Origin: Ostrinia nubilalis
Taxonomy: Eukaryota > Arthropoda > Insecta > Lepidoptera > Crambidae
Direction: 5' to 3'
Assembly (NCBI RefSeq): GCF_963855985.1
Contig: NC_087119.1
Coordinates: 5,372,001 to 5,436,000 of the forward strand
Length of the DNA: 64,000 bases
Part shown: positions 40,601 to 52,600 of the stretch, one piece after another
Numbering within the stretch: position 1 is the first letter of the stretch
Layout: every line of letters starts with the position of its first letter
Program-made: the position numbers and the translations under genes
Notes under the pieces: model-generated
Databases searched by the model: none
What the model was told of the DNA's origin: nothing
The model's input: the letters and a program-made list of their open reading frames with translations, nothing else

Positions 40601-43600
40601 ATCTCCAAAATAACATTCCACACCTTTTTAACCTAGTCAGGTAATAATTTTAATAAAATACGAAGCACGTCATCTATCAATAGGATATATGTATATTTTA
40701 GAAGTTAATAAATTATGCATAAAATATAAACACTTTAGAAGTTTAGTTAAATCGTAGAATTTCTGAAAAACAAGTACTAAAATCGTACTGAAAAAAAGTA
40801 TTAACATGTTATCTAATTTATTTATTAAACGTCGAATTTTATCAAAGATTTTGGACTAAAGTTTTTGAAAATATTTTATTGTAGGCTATATAGAAAAAAA
40901 TTAGGATTCTAAATCGTGAAAGAAATTTTTTTCGGAGCCTATTGCCTCCAAACAAACAAACAAACAATTAAATCTTTCCTCTTTTATTAGTATAGATTTA
41001 ACAACAAAACAAAACGCTTCTTTTTCTTCTTCACGAAACAAAACTCAAAGCGGATAAATAAATAAACAAATCTTTGGACAATTTCATAGCGCCATCTAGT
41101 CCAAAAGTAGGCAACCAATATGCTTGTGTTAAGGGTGGATTACTAATGTTTGGCCAAAAAACGTTTCCCAAATTATCACATCGCAAACAACGTTTCGCAA
41201 ATTTTCATTTGGCAAATTCTCATTTGGCAAAACAACTTATAGCAAACTTTTAATTCGCAAATGCCGTTTTTGGCATATTATTGTTTAGCAAATTATTGTT
41301 TGGCAAAGTATGTTTTGGCAAATGTTTCATTTGGCAAAAATATTTCACGATACACTATTTACAAAATAATTTGATTGGTGCTTAGAATGGAGTACAAATT
41401 AACAAGTGGTTATTATTTTGTTTAGTGGGTAGTTAATATAAAATTTGTTCTATATAAATTTTTCATATTTCATTCTTTTTATCGAAATTCCCAAATGATT
41501 CATTAACAATAGAGGTGATTCTAGCGCTCGGCGGCCGCTGCCGCGGCACGCTTCGCTCGCCTTCGCGCGTTAAGGGTCACTGTTCTAACCTAACCTAACC
41601 CACTATTTTCTGCAATACCTACTTTCTGCAACCATACTATTTTCTGCAATCTCTTTGTTTTACATAACATTCTTGTGAAAACCATGATCAACTGCTTCTG
41701 CCTTATGGTTTGATTTGTGGGTAAGTATGTGAAGTGTCGATTTGACCAAACAAATTATTTGGGATATAATATTTGGCAAAATAAAACATTTGCTATATAA
41801 ACATTTGCCAAGTAAAATTTGGCCAAATGATAATTTGTCCAAATGAATTAGTTGCGAAAAGTACAGTTGCTAAAAGTTCATTTGGGAAATGAAACTTTGG
41901 CGATAAGTTGTTTGCGAAGTGAAATTTGGCGAAAAGTAATTTGGCCAAACGGAAGGATACCGTTAAGGGTGCTATCATAATGGATATACTTTTTTATAAT
42001 TTATTTATTAAATTAAATACATGGTACCTACATATTATACATAGTTACACCCAGATCCGTCAAAGAAATTAAAATTCATCATTTCAATTTCTGCTCGGCC
42101 GGCCGACTCGAAACAGCCTCTCGGCATAGTATCAAATGTATTTGGTCGCCGTACAAATCACCGCTTTACGACACGAACGCACGTAAACGTCACGGCGGGA
42201 AAAATGACACAGGTCCTGCCTTGACGGGCGCTCGCGCCATACTAATCGATGTCGGCTTGCGCATTGTAATTTATACTGATATTCACATCAATATTTTGAC
42301 AAAGTGGTTACTAATATTTAAACAATAACTGTAGAAATTAATTCTACAATGAATATTCTTTATTTTGGGATACTTTTATTGCAGTTTATGCTGTGTTTTT
42401 AAACCAAAAACCACGATCAAAATGTGACGTTAATCTTAAAATTTGCCAAATTATTTTTAGATTTTACTCAATAATGGTAATGAAATTCAAGAATCTATTT
42501 CATTAATGGACTACAAGAATATATGTCCGATGATTACTATATATTTTTAAGCTTATTATATGAGCATAAATAATAGATACAGGACTTTGAAAATGAGTCT
42601 GCGGCAATTTTTTCGTAAAATGGTTGTGGGAGATGGGGCACTGTGAATTAAGCAAAAGAGTTTTAGTAAATCCGTTTCATTAATGGTCAACAACAAGGAT
42701 TGACCTATCTTTCGCAGTTATTAAATAATCTCTGGGTGTTGCTTAAGATAGTAATTCATGCTTCCAAAATCTTAGAAATTCGCACGAAAATGTAAAATGG
42801 CTCTTAAATGTCCGCGTACCTACTCCTGACCTCTGTCGCGGGCCCCTAATCAAATTACTGACCCGGGTTATAATAATACCGTAGGTATCTTCAAGCTCCG
42901 ACTCGTTTTTGTTAACCAAGAGTTTGCAATTTAACATGGCGGATCACGTGACACAAACATTAATATGATTTACAAACGCAACAAATTATCAAAAGCGTTA
43001 GTTATATTGTTCTTTGGAGACATTCTCAGCGTGATTTTGATAAAAAATAAATACTTTGAGCCCGTGATAAATATCTTTTTTACTATACATATCTGCAAAG
43101 TTGCAATTTTTCCTTCGAACAGTCTCGTCTCATTACACCCAACACTGGAAACAGTGTTTTAGGTCAATGCCAATTAACTTGTGCGCCTATGTGTCCATTT
43201 ATTCACAAGCAGACTTTCCACCACTCCAACTAATTGAATTTCGCTTCGCCATTGACATATATGTCAATGGCGAAGCGAAATTGTATATATACAATCATCC
43301 ACTACCCGAATTTCTACCGTTCCGACTAATTGAATGTCTCTCTCTCACAGTCGACGGCAAAGAGCCCCTTAAAAAACATGTACACTGGAATCGCAGATAC
43401 GCTCCTACTTTTTTCAACCAGCACCACATATCGTCAGTGACGAGTGAAAACTGAAAAACTCGAAAATCCAATTTCCCAGAGGCAGCAATCTCACGGCGAC
43501 CCGTATTTCAATTGAATACACAGCATGCCAATCAATCGGAAAAAAGTAAGAATTCATTTTTTTATTCACTATAAAGTTTCATTCGCAACCGGTGATATTC

Positions 43601-46600
43601 AATGACGTCAAGGATTCAAGCACAGGATGCTTGGGGTAGGGCAAATTGGCCTGGTATCAACTAGGCAATTATTTATTAAGGCGTCACGTGAAACATTAGC
43701 GTGAAGTGTTTTGAAGAGAAGTAACAATTCTAACCACGAGTTATCCAATCAATGTTAACTACGTTGCAATTTCCGCCTCTTGTTCTCAAACAAATCTGAT
43801 CTGTACAATGTTGCAAACCTCACCTCCAGGTCACAAATAAATAAGTCGGGATCTAACAACAAAATCAGAATAGTTTCCTAAAGTAAGTTTAATAGTAGGG
43901 GAAAATGTTTCACCTATGGACATTCCCATAGAACTTCCAGAACAAATTGATGTCACTTAATTTTGTATGGGACCAAATATGCTCACTTGACGCGCAATAG
44001 ATATTTGCATGCGGCTGCAAAGATTCCAGGCGCTCGCAACATGCCGCACGCATTACTGTCACGCATAACATATTGCTGGCTGTCGCTCAGAATGCGCCTA
44101 GTGACGAGACAATTTACGTGACAATGCCGCGGCACTTATACCATAATTACACAATTATTATGCGTGTAAATAATAATCTATCTATACTAATATAATATTA
44201 TAAATGCGAAAGTAACTCTGTATGTCTGTCTGTCTGTCACGCTTTCACTGAAATTTGGCATAGAGATAGTTTGTGTCCCGGGAAAGGACATAGGATAGTT
44301 TTTATCCCGGTTTTTTAAACAGGGACGCGCGCGATATGGTTTTTCTGTGACAGACAAAATTAGACGCGGGCGAAGCCGCGGGCGGAAAGCTAGTCCATAA
44401 TATTCGATATTTGCCGACTATACAGGGTGGAAACGATAAGTGATCTCACTCGATTATTTCTAAACTATACAAATATCCAAAAGCTGGTTACTGATCCTGA
44501 AAGACCTTTACAGCTCTATCCAACGGTACCAATAATAGGTTACAAAATAAACTGGATCTATCTAATTCAAAGTTTTCAGCTTCCATACATTTAGTACTGC
44601 CACAGTCATGGCACTCATGTCTTGATAATATTATACAGGGTGTTTGGTAAATGGGTATATGAGCCGACACTAGCCCATGTTAACATGGGCATATAAATAA
44701 ATGGTATGGTGAAGTCAGAAAATTGATATCTTCATTTTAATTATTTTAATTTTCATACAAATCGGAATTTATAAAATTTATTTTGTATGAAAATTAAAAT
44801 AATTAAAATGAAGATATCAATTTTCTGACTTCACCATACCATTTATATGCCCATGTTAACATGGGCTAGTGTCGGCTCATATACCCATTTACCAAACACC
44901 CTGTAGAAAGTAAAACCTAAAACCAATGTTTTCTATGAATAATTTTAAATAAGAATGCAATTTACGAGTTCATTTTAAGTGTTTATTATTTAATAAAAAA
45001 AAATTAACACTTCTAATATTGTGTGGCTGGCATACATTTAGTATGGAGGCTGAAAACATTTAGTATGGAGGCTGAAAACATTTAATTTTCGGATAGATCC
45101 AGTTAATTCTGTAACCTATTAATGATATCGTTTGAAAGAGTTCGTTAAGCACTTTCAGGATCAGTAACCAGTTTTTCGATATCTTGTATAGTTTAGAAAT
45201 AATCGAGTGAGATCACTTATCGTTTCCACCCTGTATAAAAGGCATGTTTAAGCATGAACATTGAAAGATTTAACCAAAACCATTTTCTTGGATATCCCAC
45301 ATAGTTTTACATGATAATACCGTGGCATGGTAACTATTACACCATAATTAAACATTATGCGTGTAAATAATAAATCCCTAAGGTCCGAGGTATTTACCGA
45401 ATATATGTAGAAAAGGCATATTATTTTATGCATGAAAATTTAAATATGTAACCAAACCCAAGAAATCTCATAGGTCTAAAATACCTAACTACTGTAATTA
45501 CAAGTTAACTGCACTTCGCGCGACTCAAAAATATTACCTTACGAACTTGTCTACATTATCGATCTCTACAAATTACACTAAAAAAAAGAAACACTGATCA
45601 AATGCCTAACAAAAATGAGACCTCATTATGGATTCGAAGGTATAGATATCGGAAAGACGAAACAAAGATATCAAAACACGAAAAGCAAAACATTACAATG
45701 GATTAATAAATTATTCGACTACCCAGTTAAACATTCACAGCATTACAGGGAATTAGGTTATTTATGCTAGATTGACAAAGAAAACCTATGGTTAAGACAC
45801 AAAAAAGATAAAAAACGGGAAAATCTTACCGGGATACGGAGCGTTTTCACCTGACGCCACATAATTAGCCGGGCGGCAGAGAAGCAAAAGCAAACGCTAC
45901 GCAATAAGTCTCCGCTGCGATTGCAGCGCCCCTACGCTCGTTCTGCGACTGCGCGGCGCGGTTGCCTAGCAACGCCGAGCGAAAACTGCGCCGTCGTGCT
46001 CACTAAAGGAAAACTCCGGTTTGGCGAGAGAGGAAATTGGAGACGAACAGATTTTTACATCGCGTACATATTGACCATGATTTACCGAACAATTCAATCC
46101 TCGAAATTAGTATGATAATCGAGCAAACCCAAATATTCCGTAGGGATTCCCATAAATCTCGCGAAATTGCAACTTTTTCCATTGTTGCCGTTGTAAGTAT
46201 TAACGAAAGGTATAAGGTTCAGCATACACACACACATACACTTACCTTCTTCTTTTATGAAAATAACTTCCACAAATAAAAATCTTGGTTAATGTTGTAT
46301 TATTTTAACTAGTCGAGTAACTGAGTCAAAAGATTGAGAGGATGCTTGACCCCGCTGTTAAACTCGCCCTATCTACAACACAGGTTGACCTACTGAACTA
46401 GAAATGACGCGTAATCTCTTGTAATCTGAACTTTTCGAAACAAAACGGATTACTCTGTTATTTAATCGAATATTTTGATACTATTTTAAAACAGAAGCAG
46501 ATTTTCTTTTAGCCATATCAAAAATGGCTCAACTTTAATTTATGTTTTTTACTACTAGTTTTTATACCTATTCAAAAAGAATACAATATGAAACATGATA

Positions 46601-49600
46601 TGATGCGGCCCGTCAACGTGAAGCTGGGAGAAAAATACATAAAATGTAATAAATTGATTAACTGAAACCAGCCAATCAAACTTCATTCAGTTCATGATAC
46701 ACATCCCGCTGAACGGTAGACACAAAGCGGAGGTTTAATGTGAGGGTCCGATCCGATCGGCAAGCCGTGTAGGTACAAGTAGCTAACTACTAATACGGAA
46801 CGCTAAAAACAAGTTTGAATTCGTGAAGTCATCTTATAGAACTGCGACGAATAGCGGTTACTCTAATCTGTTTGCGTCTATGTATTTTATTTCTATTGAA
46901 ACTTAATAGACTTATTATTTGAACACAAGAGCTTATATAAAATAACACACTATTATTTAGACCTGAAAATCCAGTTAGTTTTCAATTTTATGCATCTAAT
47001 TCAATTTTAGTAGCTTTGTTATCAATAATAATAGAGTTCGTAAATTAGTGACGTCAAAAGACAATGCCGGAAATTGGCGTCTTTTTTTTTCGCGCGGCCA
47101 TCGACCAAACCTTGTTTTTTGATTACATACAACACACAACATACAATTTCTTACAAAACTTGCGCGCAAAAAGCAAAACTAGTATGTAAATTCATCAAAT
47201 TTCTAACGCTCGTAACTCAGTTCAGACTGAGTTTAGAGGTATACATGTCATAGTAAGTTTGGTTTATTAGATTTTTTTGTAATCAAAAAACAAAGTTGGG
47301 TCGATGGCCGCGCAAAAAAAAAAGACGCCACCTTCCATACAAAATCTGGCATTGCCATTTCTTTGTCTAACAAAATGTGTGGGATAGTCGCGTTTTCACT
47401 GCTCATAAAAGTATATCAATCGACTCGTGTGTCAACCCTATTCTCCTCGGATTTTTTTCAAAAAGCCCTTTTTAATGTTGTCTACGGGGCTAAATTATTT
47501 CCCCGTGCTATGTAACCATGTGTGGGATATGATGTTCATCCACAATAAAGAAGCTAGGTGTTAGTGACTTAGTGCTTCCTTCCGAGCGGGTGTTGTGCTC
47601 GGGGACCAAGGTCCAATTTCTACCATCTTGGTTTTCCTATACAGGTTGGAATATTGTAATACCACCTGGAGGGAAAGTGCCCTTAATACTATAGAAAATT
47701 TTACTCAAAGAAAACAAAAGAAAGAGAACTGCATTCAAAGATCACTTTCCCTTCAGGTGGCATTACAAAATTCCACCCTGTATATGTTAGGCAGGGTAGA
47801 AAACTCCGTCACCGCGATGCAGGTTTGTACGCGCGGCGGTGTATGCCATAGTTGAGTTGTAACAGCGCCATCTGTTGGTACACTAAGTTTGTAGTGGCGT
47901 ATAGTAGACGTCGCCACACCACTCCCCCCGGAAGAACCGGAGGTGGATGACGTCAGGATGAGCTCAGCAGTCTGTGCGTGATGAGCTTACAAATGCCAGT
48001 GTGCTCAAGTCTGCGGTGAGTCGAGACGAGCAGGTTGCGGTCTTGCGGTGCTCTATCCACGGTGAGTCGGGATAGTAAGCGGAGGCGTCTTCGATGGTCG
48101 GGCGTGGAGCTGGGCCAGAGCTGTGCCCGTGACCAGTGAAGAGACGGTTGCTTGCTGCCGAGGTACCAGGAAGGTCGGTTGCGATCTGCGATGGTCCCTG
48201 AAGGCTGGATGCTGGCTTATTGAGGACTGGAGCTGATGACGGAGTGGTGGAGATGGTGAAAATGGCGGAGACTGATGCCGAAGATGGTGGTGATGGAAGG
48301 TTGCGTTTCACATCACGTCGGGGTCACCAATGTGGGATATGATGTTCATCCACAATAAGGAAACTAGGTGTTAGTGCTTCCTTCCGAGCGGGTGTTGTGC
48401 TCGGGGACCAAGGTCCAATTTCTACCATCTTGGTTTTCCTATAATATTCTGGGCAGGGTAGAAAACTCCGTCACCGCAATGCAGGTTTGTACGCGCGGCG
48501 GTGTAATGCCAGTGGAGTTGTAACAGCGCCATCTGTTGGTACACTAGTTTTGTAGTGGCGTATAATAGATGTCGCCACACATGGAATTACTACAAATCTT
48601 GTAGGTAAATAATACTGAAGAACATAATTCAACTGTTTCTAATTTACCAGGTGTTCATAGACTCAATAAAATGTATGCACTGCACCAATAACGTGCGGAT
48701 ATTCAATTACTCCTCAATGGACATGTTGCACATGATTGCCATCACTGCATCAATTGCGGCGGATGGAGTTGCACCCGCGATCCGCCACATAATAGTTACG
48801 ACGATGTATCTAACAGGAACATCGTTTAGCATCAAATATAATAACCTTGAACACCAATATAGAAAATCTCACAACAGAATCTGTTACATATTCACTACTT
48901 TGTAACAGATAATTATTACAACTAAACATGGATGTGAAAATGGGTTAAAATCACGGTTCTAACAACAACAAAGCTCTTTTCTTTCAAAGCACATCACGAA
49001 CACGACACACGACGGGCATGTGTTTTATAAGGGGTGGCAGCATGGGGTGCCTGTTAGCACCATTGTTTCAACAAGATAAAGCCCTTTTCAGGAAAACATT
49101 ATCACAATACGATGGCATAGTTTTAAAATACCAGCAACAATACTCTTAACAATGAAACTTGAACAATAGCTGACGTCCATGTAAACCTACTCAGTAGTGA
49201 GTAGTGACCTATTTTCAACTTTAGATAACCTCAGGGTATATTTTCTTATTTCTATAATGTATTTAAGACCAAGCGCTTGCAATAACAAAGCACACACCTA
49301 TCCAAATTGTAAACGCGTCTACGCTGTTCAAAGTCAAGTTGTTTTTAGAAAGACTTTATTGACACAGTAAGTACATATAAACAAAAAATCATTTATTTCC
49401 AAAAATACTTGTTTGCAGAGAGACTTCGTGAAACAAAAACAACACAACAAAAATAAAAACAATTACTGAGCTACTGAGTAAGACTGAACTCTTCGAGTTC
49501 TTCACACGATATTCTAGTCCGGCCTCCCAATCTTCTAGCATCTTTGGACTAACTGTAGTATTAATCATTTTAACAGTCTTGCGATGGTCCTGTTGATTTG

Positions 49601-52600
49601 TTCTACTATTTCTCTATAGTCCGGTCGCCGAGCGAGTAATTATATTGCTGTCGCGCTCGCACACTAACTGCAGCTGCCCGTCGCACAGTCGGTTTATTTA
49701 GAATATTTTTTGAAGATGTCATTTTGACATCCTTGTTATGCTGCTATTGGAGGGCACATGCAGATCGCCACAACTCGATTCCATTCGTAGGTCTAGGTAC
49801 ACACTGGTTTCATTTCAAGACACTTGTGTAGATATTGTAGATAAGAAGCTTTTCGAGAGACAATTTGGAGTTTCTTCTTCGTTTGAGGTTTGTCTCATTT
49901 CTCTTACTCTGTACATGATTTTTCAAGTGAGCTGGCGGTCCGTATTCGCCGAATAGTAGATATTTACCGAATATTCGTATTCGGCGAATAAATAATTAAT
50001 TACGAATACCTACTTTTTTATTTTGTTACGCACGTGTGTGTTTCCGAACACTATAGCCACAACGACATGACGGGAAAGTCCCGGTATTTTTAATTGTGAA
50101 AAATCTAAAACGTTAAAATAACTTCTTCTTTGGGTTGATGGCGATGAACTTGCGTTTTTGCCACTGAGGGCACACTGTTCCGCCAATGTCACGTGCGCAG
50201 CTTTTAGACAGAGGTTTTAAAAAAATATAATTTGATAGTTGCAATATAAGCAAACTTAAATACCTAAAACAAACAGACATCACAAATAAGACGACACAGT
50301 ACATGAAAATAAAATATAAAAAGAACATACAATTTATGGGAGACAAAAAGGGGATGTTGTTGTTGCAGGTGAAATTTAAAAAAAAAAGTTTAGTTGTCAC
50401 TCGGAGGGATATTTTAAACGCTTGCCAGTTTCATCCACCTACAAAATTATCACTAAAGCCAATGAGCTGCTGTCACAGTGACATTGACGTAATGTCAATG
50501 TCACACTAGAAAACGTCAGAATAGAGGGACGACTCCCCGCGCTTTTGTGTGATGAATATGAATTGTATTTAAAATAAGGCAAAATAAGTGCCACCTGTGG
50601 TCTAAATTGAATAAAATATTTTTGATTTTGATTTGAATGTGAAAGTTGAGTATTCTGTGTTTTATTTATGAGAATAGATCTACCGGCCTCTTAGTACGAG
50701 CCCCGATGCAAAATAGTTCGTCTAGTACGAAAAACATGGAGAAAGATTTTTTCTTACTTAATTATTTTTGTCCAGTTACGTAAACATAAAAACTATTCTA
50801 CCATCTCATGTTCGGTTACTTATGCACTATTTAATGTTGAAGCAATAAACTGTTTCAGTCTTTTAAGTTAAGAGATATCATGCTTTTAAGTCGAGCAAAT
50901 CGTAAGCAAAATAGTTCATCTAGTTGTTAATCGATGCAAAAGAGTTCGTCTATCATTGAGTTAAATATTTTTTCCCTTTTTTAAATTTAATTTTAAAAGT
51001 TTACGTTTGGAAAAGTAATTTGAGTCATTTTTACAAGTGGGATAGTATAAATTTCTGAAAAATTCTGTTAATTTCTTCAGTTTTCAAGTAAAAATGGGTC
51101 GTGGCAAACCAGTAGGTAAAGAAGTAGTTTGTGGGATTGAGGTGGGCAAATCAAGTTACCAAATCTCGAAAGACTTGACACTGCCCAGATCTACAGTGTA
51201 ATCTATCATTCAGCACTATAAAAAGAATCGAAATATTTCTTCCTTGAAGAAAACTGGCCGACCCCGTATCGTCAGTGAAACAGAAAACAGAATTCTTAAG
51301 AAAATTGACAAAAAAATCGTAGTGCTCGAGCTGGAGAAGGCACGGTGCAATGGAGACATGATTGACAAAGACGTCTCAGTTAATACCTGCAAAGAGTGTT
51401 GAAACGAATGGGCTACGGATTTTACACAGCTAAGGAGAAACCACTATAGACTGCCTTACAAAAGATAAAGAGATTGAAGTTTGCTCGTGATCACTTAAAT
51501 TGGACTTCTGATCAGTGCCGTAGTATCATATGGAGTGACGAGTCCAAATTTGAAGTCACAGTCGGCTATGGAAGAAAAAAGGTGGTTCGAAATAAACATG
51601 AAGCATTTCATACCGATTGCATTAAACGAAAAGTTAAGTTTCCAGCGTCTCTTATGAGATGGGGCTGCATATCTGCACAAGGTGTTGGTGGGATGCAGTT
51701 TGTGGATGGTTCCATCAATGTAACAAGATACCAAACTATTTTGGAAGAAAGTCTATTGCCCTCCATTCCGTTACTCAAACATCAAGAATCTTTCATTTTT
51801 CAACAAAACGGTGCTTCCTGACATACTGCAACGACAACAAAGACATGGCTGCTGTCAAAGAGCATCCCAACCATCGAATGATCATCTAACAGCCCGGACT
51901 TATCGCCGATTGAGACCCTATGGTGGAAAATGGAGAAAGTCCTTCGCAAAAATCCATCAAGATCGAAGACCGACTTGAAGGCTAAACTCTTGGCTGTGTG
52001 GGAGTCTGTGGGAGTCAATTACGACCGACGAGTGTGCAGCGTTGGTTGCGACCATGCCTCTTCGCATTAAAGCTGTAATTTTTTTTTTTTTTTTTAATTT
52101 ATTGTCTCATAAAAGTTACATCGATTTTACTTAATACTAATCTGCCAAACTGCTTAACAGTTTGTCGGCAGTCGTTCTCGTGCTAACTGTTATAAGTGTA
52201 ACTTATTGTACATATTAACTAAGTAATAATACACACATGCAAAATTGGTTCCTACAGTCGCCGGCACATCAGACCAGACACTTCCAGTGTCTAGCCTGGT
52301 GCGCCGGTCGCCTGCACTTACTTTTTAAAAACTAATATTACATTATAATATATCTAATAGTCTAGTTATAGTATCAGGGACATAAAGTTAGGTAATATTT
52401 TTTTAACTTGTACTTAAGGTGATTTCTCGAAAGTATATCGTTTAGCAAATCTTGCTCCAATTCGTTATGTATTGTAGGTATAATCCATTGTCTAGTTCTT
52501 TTACCAAAATAATTGTGTATTTTAGGCACCATTAATTTATTTTTCTTAGCTAATCGAGTTGGGTAGTTATGTACCCGTTTTGTTTTAAATTTGTCTGTAT

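Noticed and set aside
41589..41604. Telomeric (CCTAA)n
   Set aside because: Only three units in an internal intron; too short to indicate a telomere or fusion point.
43101..43454. 117-codon plus-strand frame
   Set aside because: Contains the 46 bp palindrome and local repeats; no domain or promoter recognised.
47964..48311. 115-codon Ser/Pro-rich frame
   Set aside because: Interior of a miniature LTR element; no gag motif recognisable, so not listed as a gene.
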